A stretch of 64,000 nt of DNA from RGIG2206 sp045577615 (lineage in GTDB: Bacteria > Bacillota > Clostridia > Oscillospirales > Acutalibacteraceae): assembly GCA_045577615.1 (NCBI GenBank), contig JAZNIT010000036.1:6955-70954 (forward strand), given 5' to 3'. This document shows, one piece after another, positions 41,781 through 50,685 of the stretch (positions within the stretch are counted from its first letter, which is position 1; each line of letters opens with the position of its first letter). Made by a program: the position numbers and the translations under genes. The notes beneath the pieces were generated by a model, which searched no databases, had not been told where the DNA came from, and worked only from the letters and a program-made list of their open reading frames with translations.

Positions 41781-42518
41781 TTACAGCGAGAGCAAATCTA
41801 GCTCTAACTGCAATTTTCTTTTTTGGTCTTGGGTCTGCTGTGTTTGTTGACTCGTAATTCCAGGTCTGTTTTTATACGTTTCATAATAGCCGCTCATTGC
41901 AGCTACAGCGGTATTGCCTTGTTCAACTTCAATGTCAAATATTTCTGCAGCCTGCTCACCTGTAAGCCAAGTTTCGCGATTAACCATTTCGTTAATCTGC
42001 TCTTCGGTTATACCGTCTCTTACGTTTTTCATATAAACAGAAATAATGGATTTTTGACATATATCAAGAGACTCTGCTTCCTTTCGCATATCATCGGCAT
42101 TGCCCGCAATGTAACTCCAAGGCTTATGTATCATCATTTGGCTTCCTGAGTTTGCAACAACTTTGTCACAAGCAAAAGGAATAACGCTAGCGATACTTGC
42201 AGCAATACCGTCAATATACGCAACTTTTTCAGCTTGAAATCTCGATAAAATATTGTGTATAGCAAGCCCACCATATACCGAACCGCCGCCAGAGTTGATA
42301 TATACCTCCAATCTTGAAACGCCGTTAATTTCTTCAAGAAAATCAACTATGTCCTGCGGCGCCTTGTCTTCGGGGTACCATTCTGATTGCCAAGTTGCTG
42401 AGCAAATATCTCCGTAAAAATAGAGTTTTGCAACTTCTTCGTTCCTGTGAAGCGCTAACGTGCCGACCTTTTCAATTTTACCGCGTTTGCCTTTACGCGT
42501 AAAAACATATTCACTCAT
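41781..42518 (-). CDS. ClpP-like head maturation protease
   Basis: 245 residues. YINSGGGSVYGGLAIHNIL, IDGIAASIASVIPFACD (nucleophile Ser in the AAS context) and MMIHKPWSY (catalytic His) are ClpP/prohead protease motifs. It would trim the capsid delta domain and portal region. Usual place between portal and capsid genes. Confidence 0.92.
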   Translation of the reverse strand: MSEYVFTRKGKRGKIEKVGTLALHRNEEVAKLYFYGDICSATWQSEWYPEDKAPQDIVDFLEEINGVSRLEVYINSGGGSVYGGLAIHNILSRFQAEKVAYIDGIAASIASVIPFACDKVVANSGSQMMIHKPWSYIAGNADDMRKEAESLDICQKSIISVYMKNVRDGITEEQINEMVNRETWLTGEQAAEIFDIEVEQGNTAVAAMSGYYETYKNRPGITSQQTQQTQDQKRKLQLELDLLSL

Positions 42519-42536
42519 ATATCATTCACCCCCTTC

Positions 42537-43751
42537 CTACTCGTATTGTTTTCCAAGCTGGTCAAGAGGTATGCTAGCACCGTTACCGACAATAAGCATA
42601 TCCGTGCCCGGCACAAAAGGTAAGTTTTCTTTAGCGCGAACTTCAGATATTTTGATAAATCCACCTTCAATACCAGTTTTATAAGCATTATATCTTGACT
42701 CAATATCAGACCTTAACATTGCATCAACATTAAAATTAACATAGATGCCTGATTCTTGGTCCTCTTTAGAAAACAATTTGTAGTCAATCTCTTGTTCATA
42801 TACAGTCAGTGCGTTTTGCATCGTGTCGCTGTAAAATGCTCTGTTTTGTTGTTCTATGTTGGAGTATGTAGATTTTGTTAAATCATTAAGCTGAAAAGAC
42901 TTAACCCCAAATGCGTTAGCTATATTACGTGAATTAAGTCCGCTTAATTCAAAGAATTGGTTGTCAACAAGTTTAGTTGACAGTTGGGTAACCCTAAAAT
43001 CCGACGGAATGGGGATAACCTTACCTGCGTTTTGAGTCCCACCGTACAATGAAAACTTCTTTACTATTTTTGCACGGCGACCATCATCCAAATCACCCGC
43101 ATATTCAACAATTATTGGATCTTGCAAGCCGCTTTTATAACGCTTGTTAACAACATTGGTTGAGTACTGCTCTTGTTGAACGATATTTCTAATATACTTT
43201 TTGATAGGTGTGCCCTTAATTCCGTCAAGAGTAAAATTCTTAAAATGACACACTTCATCTTCTCTATATATCAACTCGCCTTTTTTACTGTCTAAATAAC
43301 TATAATAGACAGCATTGTTTCCCAAAAGACCTGTATTATCAACAAAAATACTTACCTTGGTGCTATCGAGTAAATACAAGTTTGTGATTTTGCCTTTTGA
43401 AAACTCCTTAACCCAAAAAGCATCTCCATATTCCAATCGCTGAAACTCTGTGGCAAACATAAAATCATGTGCTGTTGTGAAGGGGTTAGGCCGCATTTTA
43501 AGCAACCGGAACAGGTCGTGATTATGCATTACCTTGGCACCGTCATCGCTTGTTTGCATAACTTTTAAAGGAAGTTTAGCTACTGCGTTACACCTTATTT
43601 GCATACAGGCGTAATATGTGGTCGCATTAAGGCTGCTTCCGATTTCCGCGATATCATCAACACCAAAAAACGCCGCTATTTCTTTAATGGTTGGGTTGGT
43701 TGATATTGTTTCGTGTTGTATTTGGTTTTTCTTACGGCTGAATATTCCCAT
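42537..43751 (-). CDS. Phage portal protein (HK97 family)
   Basis: 404 residues. TYYACMQIRCNAVAKLPLKVM, MRPNPFTTAHDF, GDAFWVKEF and FGVKSFQLNDLTKSTYSNIEQQNRAFY are well-known HK97-type portal blocks. It forms the dodecameric DNA entry ring. Confidence 0.95.
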   Translation of the reverse strand: MGIFSRKKNQIQHETISTNPTIKEIAAFFGVDDIAEIGSSLNATTYYACMQIRCNAVAKLPLKVMQTSDDGAKVMHNHDLFRLLKMRPNPFTTAHDFMFATEFQRLEYGDAFWVKEFSKGKITNLYLLDSTKVSIFVDNTGLLGNNAVYYSYLDSKKGELIYREDEVCHFKNFTLDGIKGTPIKKYIRNIVQQEQYSTNVVNKRYKSGLQDPIIVEYAGDLDDGRRAKIVKKFSLYGGTQNAGKVIPIPSDFRVTQLSTKLVDNQFFELSGLNSRNIANAFGVKSFQLNDLTKSTYSNIEQQNRAFYSDTMQNALTVYEQEIDYKLFSKEDQESGIYVNFNVDAMLRSDIESRYNAYKTGIEGGFIKISEVRAKENLPFVPGTDMLIVGNGASIPLDQLGKQYE

Positions 43752-43756
43752 TTTTC

Positions 43757-45451
43757 TTACTCCTCTTCAAGCCATTGGTCGCTTGATACTATGGTGAAAT
43801 CGTGATAAAAAGCTAGTTTAAACGCACACAACAACGCATCTACTGGGTCTATGCGCTGTCTTGTGGCATCTTTGTCGATTTTTATGTACCCGTCATTTGT
43901 CTTAACTACAGCGTTAGCCATTGCAAAGTTCAAGACAGGGTTGCACAGATAATACACATTGCCGCAGTACACTTGTTCGCGAAAGCCTGCTGCGCTTTCG
44001 TTCAAAGAACGGTATGATTGATACACTTCTTCCACATCATAACCTTCATTTGATAAATCCATCATCATTTTGCTGGCATTAGCAGGGTCAAAGCAAAGAG
44101 TTTCGATGCTTAAATTGTATTTCTTTACGAATTTCTTTACATATTTCCAAACTGCCTCTTGGTCAACAATCTCAGTTTCCGTGACTGTTAGATAACCGTT
44201 TCGCTCCCATGCATCATAAGGCGCGTGGTCTACACTTATGCGTTCTGCTAGCCGCTCACGGTTTGGTATAAAACTGTGTGAAAAAACAATATAACCTACT
44301 TCGCCCTCATTTGTTAGAAACGGAATAACAAAAGCCACGCTTGTAAGGTCGATCTTTGCAGACATATCAAAGCCAACATACACAGGTGCACCGGTTATAT
44401 CAATCGGCAGTTGTTCAACTTCGCATTTTTTCCATTTAGACATATCCATATAACCGCGATCTCGCTGCTGTACCCACTCGTCTAGCATTTTTGTGCGAAA
44501 TGCAGTCATTTTTTCAGGCTGAACCGAGGCGATTTTATATGCCTGTTCTATTTTTTCAACACCTTCAGGATACGACATACGCACAGGATTAGCTTTCATC
44601 CAGTTGCTGCGGTCATTTATGTCGTCACCTTTATCTATTTCAAAAATATCAACATAATAACGGTCGTTCCATACATCTACATCAGGGTTTAATATATTTG
44701 TACAGTACTTATATTCTTGCTGATAACACGGGCAATTGAGGTCTTTTCCTGCTGTTGTTATAATCATCAATAATGATTGTTTTGTATTGGAACCCAGACC
44801 CAAATCATAAAACTCGGTAGTCGGATGCTGATGATATTCATCCAATATCAGTATTGCGGGGTTCGTTCCATCTCCACTACGTCCGTCTTCCTTGCTTAAC
44901 GGTTTTAAAAATGAGCCAGTCTTTATGTGAACAATAGCAGAGTTGGTTATTTTGAATTTTGCCCGAAGCGGTGAGCCTTTTAGTAAGTTTTTACACTCAT
45001 CAAAAATAATTTTAGATTGGTCACGTTTTGTGCCGGCACAATACCCTTCATATATCTCACCGTTTGCGGTAGCTTCAACAGCTAATTCATAAAGAGCGCA
45101 TCCAGCTTCCTCTTGGCTTTTTGCATTTTTTCTGGCAACCTCTTTAAACGATTGTACAAACCGTTTGCGACCTGTACTTTTGCAACGCCAACCATAAATT
45201 TGACACAAGAAAAACTTTTGAGATGTGGTAAGGTTAATAAATTGACCGGCAAGGGCACCTTTGCTGTGTTTGAGCATAGAAAACCATTTAACGATTTTTT
45301 GTGCTTGTTCTTCATCCCAGTAATAGCCCCAATCTTTTCTTTCAAGGTCGTTTAAAAACCGCTCACAAGCCCATTTGTGTTTTATGCAACTCGGTATTTT
45401 GTTGCTGATGCAGCCTTCGGCATATTTAATCAGCTCTTGCTTTATAGTCAT
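43757..45451 (-). CDS. Terminase large subunit
   Basis: 564 residues. The ATPase domain has the Walker-A-like region VARKNAKSQEEAGCALY and the Walker B region ILILDEYHQHP. The nuclease domain has VGFDMSAKIDLTSVAF and a late Asp motif (RIDPVDALLCAFKLA). It belongs to the cos-type HK97/P27-associated group. Powers packaging and cuts the genome. Confidence 0.95.
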   Translation of the reverse strand: MTIKQELIKYAEGCISNKIPSCIKHKWACERFLNDLERKDWGYYWDEEQAQKIVKWFSMLKHSKGALAGQFINLTTSQKFFLCQIYGWRCKSTGRKRFVQSFKEVARKNAKSQEEAGCALYELAVEATANGEIYEGYCAGTKRDQSKIIFDECKNLLKGSPLRAKFKITNSAIVHIKTGSFLKPLSKEDGRSGDGTNPAILILDEYHQHPTTEFYDLGLGSNTKQSLLMIITTAGKDLNCPCYQQEYKYCTNILNPDVDVWNDRYYVDIFEIDKGDDINDRSNWMKANPVRMSYPEGVEKIEQAYKIASVQPEKMTAFRTKMLDEWVQQRDRGYMDMSKWKKCEVEQLPIDITGAPVYVGFDMSAKIDLTSVAFVIPFLTNEGEVGYIVFSHSFIPNRERLAERISVDHAPYDAWERNGYLTVTETEIVDQEAVWKYVKKFVKKYNLSIETLCFDPANASKMMMDLSNEGYDVEEVYQSYRSLNESAAGFREQVYCGNVYYLCNPVLNFAMANAVVKTNDGYIKIDKDATRQRIDPVDALLCAFKLAFYHDFTIVSSDQWLEEE

Positions 45452-45469
45452 TCATCTATCTTAACTCTT

Positions 45470-45955
45470 TCATATGTCGCCAAATTCATCGGTTATATTT
45501 TGGTTTGCTTTGTTTATCTTCATAGTTCCGGCTTTGAGGCGACTGTCAATTGTCAGTCCTAACTTATTGGCATATTTGAGCATCATATCAGTATATTTTT
45601 GTATTTGTGCTGTGACGCTTTCAAACTGTCCATTTACCACATATTCGCCCGATTGTGTTTTCTTTAGTGGTGAAATGTGTTTCGACTTTTTGACAAGTTC
45701 CCTGTACATTCCATAAGCATTGCAGTACACTCCCAAGTTGTTCAGGTCCAAATCACCTACTATTTTTGCTTCAATAAGCAGACCAGACAATCTTCTATAC
45801 TCATCTTTTGCAACTTTACCCAACACCCACGTTGGTATGTTTTTAAGGGCATCGTGTCCAACATCTGTTAAGGTCTCTGCCTGCTCTATGTTCTGTTGTT
45901 GAGCAACAGTTAAGTTGCCTTTTTGTTCATTTAACGGCTTGCGCGGTCTTCCCAC
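45470..45955 (-). CDS. Terminase small subunit, P27 family
   Basis: 161 residues. GRPRKPLNEQKGN at the start, AKDEYRRLSGLLIEAKIVGDLDLNNLGVYC in the middle and KYANKLGLTIDSRLK near the end are P27-family hallmarks. Binds the packaging site near the candidate cos upstream. Confidence 0.93.
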   Translation of the reverse strand: MGRPRKPLNEQKGNLTVAQQQNIEQAETLTDVGHDALKNIPTWVLGKVAKDEYRRLSGLLIEAKIVGDLDLNNLGVYCNAYGMYRELVKKSKHISPLKKTQSGEYVVNGQFESVTAQIQKYTDMMLKYANKLGLTIDSRLKAGTMKINKANQNITDEFGDI

Positions 45956-45972
45956 ATAAACACCTCCAATGT

Positions 45973-46443
45973 TTATTTAGAATTTTGCGAAAGATGTATT
46001 GGAAGCGCGGTTTGGGGGAGTTCAAACAAAACTTTTTGATAGTCCCCCCCTCTTTTCAAAAACTCTTCGTAGAAGAGTGTTTTGAAATTTTCCAACATTT
46101 TCACGGTAGCAGTAAAATCCTCTTTAAGCATCTTGTGCACAAGTCTATGGTTTTGTTCGGTTAAATAAATTAGGTTTTTTTGCGTTTTTCTTAACGAAAA
46201 ATAATCTTTTAACGGATAAATGTGATGAACTGTAAAACCATACGATATTTCGTGTTTATAATAAAATGCAAATATATCTAATCCAAAGCAACTGCGAATG
46301 CATAGTTCACGTGCTATGCGCCATTCATCAGTAAGATAGTAATCATCTGTTTGCTTTTCTTTGTAGCGCCGTGTAGATGTACAGTTGCATTTGCTTCCGA
46401 CAGTCATTCGCTTGCCACATTTGGCACATCGCTTATATATCAT
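45973..46443 (-). CDS. HNH endonuclease (packaging-associated)
   Basis: 156 residues. Two Cys pairs (CAKCG, CNCT) form a zinc knuckle, and VHHIYPL...N...H (TVHHIYPLKDY; LTEQNHRLVH) is the HNH motif. Such HNH proteins beside P27 terminases are needed for cos cleavage in HK97-like phages. Start at 46443 suits the GAGGTG site; a GTG six bases earlier overlaps it. Confidence 0.9.
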   Translation of the reverse strand: MIYKRCAKCGKRMTVGSKCNCTSTRRYKEKQTDDYYLTDEWRIARELCIRSCFGLDIFAFYYKHEISYGFTVHHIYPLKDYFSLRKTQKNLIYLTEQNHRLVHKMLKEDFTATVKMLENFKTLFYEEFLKRGGDYQKVLFELPQTALPIHLSQNSK

Positions 46444-46458
46444 CGTCACACCTCTATT

Positions 46459-46497
46459 ACAAAAGCACCTTGCGACAAAATAGCAAGGCGCTTTTGT
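46459..46497 (-). terminator. Terminator of the early operon before the HNH/packaging genes
   Basis: ACAAAAGCACCTTGC / GCAAGGCGCTTTTGT around GACAAAATA; T-rich on the exit side of the minus strand. Confidence 0.7.
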
Positions 46498-46524
46498 AAA
46501 AAACAGAAGGAGTGTTTATGAATT

Positions 46525-46590
46525 GTCAACTGCGCCCGACTCCGCCGGCCTCGGTCTATGGGGCGCACCTTCCTTGAGGCTCATCCCATC
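46525..46590. other. Candidate cos/packaging site
   Basis: A short GC-rich island in an AT-rich non-coding gap of 197 bp between the regulator and the HNH gene. It has symmetric arms TGCGCCC (46531-46537) and GGGCGCA (46561-46567) around a 23-base GC-rich centre. The place matches cos in HNH/P27-type phages. Inference only. Confidence 0.4.
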
Positions 46591-46640
46591 AACCTCACGA
46601 TAACACAATAACATAAAATTATAGGACATTGTAGGACATG

Positions 46641-47054
46641 TTATGTGGACAAATCTATTTCGTGAAGCGCGCGACCATGCAGTCGCAGGGTTTGTTTTTG
46701 ACTATATCCTATCCTGTCGGCTATTATATCCCAGTTGCTGACACATTCAATGTATCTTATTGTTATAATGTCCTGATGTGTTTTGTTTGACAATCGGGAA
46801 ACGGCGCCTTTTATTCTGCAGTCTAGCTCGCTAAGTTCTTTTATGTTGCAAATCATTTCTAGTTCTATAGCTCCGATGCGTTCGCGTGTTGCTTCCATCT
46901 CGGCAATAATTGTGTCTTTTGCGCCTACTTTTATTGATGAAGATAGGTTGTTAGCAACAGAACGCCATCGCGCCAGCTGACGATTAAGGCTATCCACCCG
47001 ATCGGCGATGTTCTTATAATCTTTGAGTATGATTTTCTTTTCTTCAACGGTCAT
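46641..47054 (-). CDS. Sigma-like late regulator (ArpU/RinA-type HTH)
   Basis: 137 residues from ATG at 47054. A helical N-terminal part is followed by a sigma region-4-like HTH: HQDIITIRYIECVSNWDIIADRIGYSQKQTLRLHGRAL. Such proteins at the end of early regions turn on packaging and structural genes in Gram-positive phages. A region extending to 47081 has no ribosome site; GAGGTG precedes 47054. Confidence 0.8.
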   Translation of the reverse strand: MTVEEKKIILKDYKNIADRVDSLNRQLARWRSVANNLSSSIKVGAKDTIIAEMEATRERIGAIELEMICNIKELSELDCRIKGAVSRLSNKTHQDIITIRYIECVSNWDIIADRIGYSQKQTLRLHGRALHEIDLST

Positions 47055-47139
47055 CCATGTCACCTCTTTTGGCCGCAGCACATAATGACATAATTAACAG
47101 CGCGATAAACGCGCCTGCGCAAACACCTAACCAAAACAT
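47044..47139 (-). CDS. 31-residue membrane peptide
   Basis: MFWLGVCAGAFIALLIMSLC gives one transmembrane helix, followed by AAAKRGDMDDR. It has AAGGGG nine bases before the ATG and overlaps the sigma-like gene. Common in form to tiny phage early peptides; function unknown. Confidence 0.55.
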   Translation of the reverse strand: MFWLGVCAGAFIALLIMSLCAAAKRGDMDDR

Positions 47140-47144
47140 AACAA

Positions 47145-47447
47145 TTACCCCTTTCCTCTTTGTTGTGCAACATAGCGGCCATAGTGAATGGTGCCGCTTT
47201 TATTTACGAAATCCACAAGCTTCTTGGTTTCGCTTCCCATTTTGTGGTTAGCTTTTTTGTATGTATCCGTAGGCGCAAGGCTCGTGAATTGGCTAGCCGG
47301 GCGGTGCGATGCTATAAGTTGCGCCCTATCTGCCTCTTCGCTTGTGCGAAACACCCGGTGTGTTCGTAACGATTTGCGTTTGTTTTTGCACGCATCACAC
47401 ATACCTTTCGGGCCGCCGCGGTTTCTATTGCAAAATTTACACTTCAT
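47145..47447 (-). CDS. Small zinc-finger phage protein
   Basis: 100 residues. MKCKFCNRNRGGPKGMCDAC holds two CxxC pairs near the N-terminus; the rest is basic and polar. A nucleic-acid-binding role is likely; not recognised further. Confidence 0.7.
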   Translation of the reverse strand: MKCKFCNRNRGGPKGMCDACKNKRKSLRTHRVFRTSEEADRAQLIASHRPASQFTSLAPTDTYKKANHKMGSETKKLVDFVNKSGTIHYGRYVAQQRGKG

Positions 47448-47458
47448 CGGTTTGCTCC

Positions 47459-47662
47459 TTATGGTGTTTTGTTAAACTGAGGCAAGTCAAGAACGTTCAT
47501 AATCTCACAGATTTTGCCTATCTGTTCAAGGATATAACCGTCATTCTTGCCGTAAGCGGAATAGTGGCGCAGTGCGTTATATAATAGCTCGCGCTCCTCT
47601 GCATCCAAGCGCAGCTCAATCCCGTCGTCATTTTTTAGGCTATAAAGCATCGATGTCACCAA
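47459..47662 (-). CDS. Hypothetical phage protein
   Basis: 67 residues, helical, LRLDAEERELLYNALRHYSAYG in the middle. Overlaps the upstream gene by 23 bases in the same operon. Not recognised. An internal ATG five codons in (MLYSL) is an alternative start. Confidence 0.65.
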   Translation of the reverse strand: MVTSMLYSLKNDDGIELRLDAEERELLYNALRHYSAYGKNDGYILEQIGKICEIMNVLDLPQFNKTP

Positions 47663-47999
47663 CCTTTGTTTTTACCAAACCCGGAATGTCTGAATTATAC
47701 GTTATTCCGTTTTTAGATTTATCTATAAGAAATTTTGCAAACTCTTTGTACGCTTCGGCTTTGATAATGTGATACATCTTACACATATCATCAAGTTGCA
47801 TTTGCACTTTTTTCAATCGTTTGCTATCTGCGGTCAACCTCTCATTCTCTGCTTGTAGGCGGTTGATTAGGTGTTTAACTTCCACTAATGCTAATATTTC
47901 ACCCTCACTTACTCGGCTTGCAAACTTATCTTTTAAAATTCGTTTATGCAAAAGGTCTAAAACTCTTACAATCTCGTTATCGGTCATTTTATCGGGCAT
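47640..47999 (-). CDS. Coiled-coil hypothetical phage protein
   Basis: 119 residues with a long heptad stretch (LINRLQAENERLTADSKRL) and KAEAYKEFAKFLIDKSKN, a segment seen in many small phage early proteins. The ATG overlaps the upstream gene's end. Function unknown. Confidence 0.72.
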   Translation of the reverse strand: MPDKMTDNEIVRVLDLLHKRILKDKFASRVSEGEILALVEVKHLINRLQAENERLTADSKRLKKVQMQLDDMCKMYHIIKAEAYKEFAKFLIDKSKNGITYNSDIPGLVKTKVGDIDAL

Positions 48000-48556
48000 T
48001 GTTTATCCGACCTTTCTTTAATTGCAGGAACAATGTGTGTAAAATACACCTGTTCAATTTTCTTTGCACCTGTGGGATAGTCTTTTTCAATACATTCCCA
48101 AATATCATAATCTTCAACGATGTCTTCAAGATTGGTATATCTTAATGCTTTCTCAATAGCATCGTGAACACCTCTTTCGTCTCTTTCTGAATAACAGGCA
48201 TCCTTGATTTCATCCATATCCCAATTTTCTTCCTCGGTGAAGTATTCTGTGCATTCTTTAATAAGTTTTTGTATCTGTTCCCAAACAGCATCATTATCCA
48301 CAATAGTCCGTGAAGATAATTTTTCAATCAAATATCCCTCACTAAACCTTGCACACAATTTTAAGAATGGCTCTGTGTCAGGTGTTGGCACCCAACCATA
48401 ACCATAATTTCCGCAATCAGATTCAATAAACATTGTGTAGTTTATAAGGTCAAGATTAAATCTCGCCCACAAACAAGTGCCATAATCCTCATCGCCTTTT
48501 TCTTGGCGGTATTCAAAAGTAATCATTTTAGGCTCTGTAACTTTAACTGTTGCCAT
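47984..48556 (-). CDS. Acidic hypothetical phage protein
   Basis: 190 residues, strongly acidic (ECTEYFTEEENWDMDEIKDA), with Trp-rich stretches. Starts MATVKVTEPKMITFEYR. Overlaps both neighbours. DNA-mimic-like composition is noted but nothing proves it. Not recognised. Confidence 0.7.
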   Translation of the reverse strand: MATVKVTEPKMITFEYRQEKGDEDYGTCLWARFNLDLINYTMFIESDCGNYGYGWVPTPDTEPFLKLCARFSEGYLIEKLSSRTIVDNDAVWEQIQKLIKECTEYFTEEENWDMDEIKDACYSERDERGVHDAIEKALRYTNLEDIVEDYDIWECIEKDYPTGAKKIEQVYFTHIVPAIKERSDKQCPIK

Positions 48557-48992
48557 CTTTATTCAACTCCTTTAACTTTGTCTCTGCTTCCTCTTTGGTG
48601 AGAAATACGGTTTTGCCTATGTGCTTTTCATCACTTTCCTCATATTCTCTTTCAGACACTCCTTGAGGACAATTCTCGCACATAAACTCCCAATCTTGTT
48701 CTTTGGAATATTTTTGGTGCTTTCCTGCATATAGCAAATCAAGTTCTTTACAAACACCTATATCTGCAATCACTTTAGAACAATCTTCACATTCAATAGG
48801 AAACGGGAAATAAACCATTTTCTTTTCCTTTTTAGGCGGTACTATAACACCATTTGCTAAAAGGTGGTCGGCTAATCGTCTTGCTTTACAATCTCTGCAA
48901 CTTGTCAGTTCACAACTTCCACTTTCACACAAACAAGCCGTACCGCTAACGTGTGGTTTCAATAACTCTATCAGCCTATCTCTATCGGTCAT
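48543..48992 (-). CDS. Cys-rich hypothetical phage protein
   Basis: 149 residues from ATG at 48992 (GGTGGTG upstream). Several Cys pairs (ACLCESGSCELTSCRDC; CEDCSKVIADIGVC; CENC) suggest zinc sites. The C-terminus has HIGKTVFLTKEEAETKLKEL, a repeat-like end common in phage zinc-binding small proteins. Role unknown. Confidence 0.7.
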   Translation of the reverse strand: MTDRDRLIELLKPHVSGTACLCESGSCELTSCRDCKARRLADHLLANGVIVPPKKEKKMVYFPFPIECEDCSKVIADIGVCKELDLLYAGKHQKYSKEQDWEFMCENCPQGVSEREYEESDEKHIGKTVFLTKEEAETKLKELNKDGNS

Positions 48993-49293
48993 TTTGGTCA
49001 CCACCTAACTCAAAGCGAGGCACCGCTCTGAACGGCTCATCGCCCTCGCACACTATTCCGCAAGGAGCAATGCCAAGTATGACATAACCCTCTTTGCAAT
49101 AAAGGTGGCTGCGTAAAACATAGGTGATTTTAAAAAGCATCGCTCTGCCTGTGTAGCCGCTCACAGCATACTCGTTGAGGGCGAGGTAATCGCCAACGTT
49201 GTATGGGCGGTCATCCTTGCGCACCTCAAATCTTTTGCTACCGTCTTTGGCTGCTTCGTAATATTCGGAAATTATTTTTACTGCATGTATCAT
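48982..49293 (-). CDS. DUF3850 (ASCH-like) protein
   Basis: 103 residues. HAVKIISEYYEAAKDGSKRFEVRKDDRPYNVGDYL fits the DUF3850/ASCH pattern (K...Y..V..G.K.FE.RKNDR.F.VGD) and YVLRSHLYCKEGYVILGI follows. ASCH-fold proteins bind RNA or modified nucleotides. Overlaps both neighbours by a few bases. Confidence 0.85.
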   Translation of the reverse strand: MIHAVKIISEYYEAAKDGSKRFEVRKDDRPYNVGDYLALNEYAVSGYTGRAMLFKITYVLRSHLYCKEGYVILGIAPCGIVCEGDEPFRAVPRFELGGDQNDR

Positions 49294-49607
49294 TGGTTAT
49301 CTTCCTTTCCATTTTGGCGGCCATCAGACCACAGCCGCTCATAGTCATAGTTGGTATAGTCAAGCACTATTCCTTTTTCTCGGCACATTTCATTTAGTGC
49401 ACGGACGCAAGGCCGGCCGTATGAGTTATCCTCGCAATAGTCGCACATAGACCCATAACCACAAGCACCGTATCCGTGTCGGCCGTCTTGAAATTGTTCG
49501 TTGCTCCATTTTTGAAAAGCATTCTCCCACCTGCGCCGCTCTTTCTCTACAGGTCGGCTCTTTCGCAAAGCAACACTTTCGCCAAAGATTGTAAGTTGTT
49601 CACTCAT
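49290..49607 (-). CDS. Small phage protein with clamp-binding-like N-terminus
   Basis: 105 residues from ATG at 49607. It begins MSEQLTIFGE; QLTIF matches the bacterial beta-clamp binding consensus Q-L-x-L/I-F. The middle has a Cys cluster (YGACGYGSMCDYCEDN; GRPC) likely binding zinc. The phage encodes its own clamp 1.6 kb away. Function beyond this is unknown. Confidence 0.72.
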   Translation of the reverse strand: MSEQLTIFGESVALRKSRPVEKERRRWENAFQKWSNEQFQDGRHGYGACGYGSMCDYCEDNSYGRPCVRALNEMCREKGIVLDYTNYDYERLWSDGRQNGKEDNQ

Positions 49608-49822
49608 CGTCGTGACCCCTTCCACTTAATAAGACCTATAATGCAGGTCACGAAATTAAACATATAAAGCAAAGCTTGCGCATAACTTTGAGTTGAGATA
49701 TTAAACACAACCCAAAAAGCATTGGTGCAAATCCACACGTAAAAACACCACCGCTTGCCAAAGCTGTTGGCAAGGGTGCCCACTATGGATGCGGCGGTTA
49801 TAAAATATGCTATGTTTCCCAT
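49604..49822 (-). CDS. PnuC-like small membrane protein
   Basis: 72 residues, two to three hydrophobic segments. WCFYVWICTNAFWVVFNIS and QALLYMFNFVTCIIGLIKWK resemble the C-terminal part of nicotinamide-mononucleotide transporters; phages often carry such half-size versions. Not a full transporter. Overlaps the Rep gene end. Confidence 0.7.
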   Translation of the reverse strand: MGNIAYFITAASIVGTLANSFGKRWCFYVWICTNAFWVVFNISTQSYAQALLYMFNFVTCIIGLIKWKGSRR

Positions 49823-50685
49823 TCGTCAATTCTCCAATCCGGTAATTCTTTGTTCTTATCGGCTTTATACATAACCACCGACAAATACCATTGCCCGTTA
49901 TATGAGTTAAGCCGAGGGAAGCAACGGATAAAGCGATAGCCTTTATATTTGCGCTCCCAATGTTCGCGGTCGTCAATACGCTGCTTGCAAAGCCGCTCAA
50001 CACCTCGCGCAGAGATTTGACCGTCTTTTGCTCTCTCGGTAGATTTAACCAAGTTTTTTGAACAACAAAAACGATGCGCGCCCATCGGGTCTTTAGACAT
50101 ATACCTTGCCGCCGATTCGGGACCGAACTTTTCAGGCTGAAACCTGTCGGCATTACAACGTACACCATCGGGCCACATATCCTCAAGAGTATCTCGCGAA
50201 ATCCCGCCCGTCATAAATAGGTGGAAGTGCCAGTTGTCAGAGCCTTTATATCTACCCGATTTGTAGGTTTGTTTCTCTATTACGTAAATATATTTAAAAG
50301 GCTTGTTGAGCTGCTTATACTGATTTTGCAGTTCTTTATCGTCCGGGCGAGATGCCAACAAAGACAACGTCCGCTTTAATTCTGCATCGCGCTTGCGTTT
50401 AACACGGCGCAGATAATTAGTTATATCTTTGCGCGCTTCTTTTTCCGAGCGCGGCGCTTTGGCCTGCTCGTATGTAGGGTGCATCAGTATATCACCGGTA
50501 TCGAAATTAGTGTTTACAAGACGAATCAGTTTCTTAATAGCCTGGTTACGATTATACCGCTCTTGCTCGGCGGTGGAGCGCTTATGCTTAGGCGGATGCA
50601 TCGGCAATCGGTTTCCGTTGGCTATTACAGGATAATAATCCACCTCAAGTAGCTTGCCTGATATGGTTTTCTTTTCTCTTATCAT
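49810..50685 (-). CDS. HUH-type replication initiator (Rep)
   Basis: 291 residues from ATG at 50685, which overlaps the upstream stop (ATGA). DNWHFHLFMTGG carries the HUH metal site (HFH), and AARYMSKD carries a YxxK catalytic tyrosine motif; YIYVIEKQTYKSGR is the preceding strand (motif 1 place). HUH Reps nick the origin to start rolling-circle replication. The order of motifs fits G2P/ORF2-like Reps. It sits beside a phage sliding clamp, so it probably starts phage DNA replication. Confidence 0.8.
   Translation of the reverse strand: MIREKKTISGKLLEVDYYPVIANGNRLPMHPPKHKRSTAEQERYNRNQAIKKLIRLVNTNFDTGDILMHPTYEQAKAPRSEKEARKDITNYLRRVKRKRDAELKRTLSLLASRPDDKELQNQYKQLNKPFKYIYVIEKQTYKSGRYKGSDNWHFHLFMTGGISRDTLEDMWPDGVRCNADRFQPEKFGPESAARYMSKDPMGAHRFCCSKNLVKSTERAKDGQISARGVERLCKQRIDDREHWERKYKGYRFIRCFPRLNSYNGQWYLSVVMYKADKNKELPDWRIDEWET

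Noticed and set aside
46508..46580. Short plus-strand ORF with AGGAG before ATG in the HNH-regulator gap
   Set aside because: About 20 codons, opposite in strand to everything near it, no family; more likely part of the packaging site.
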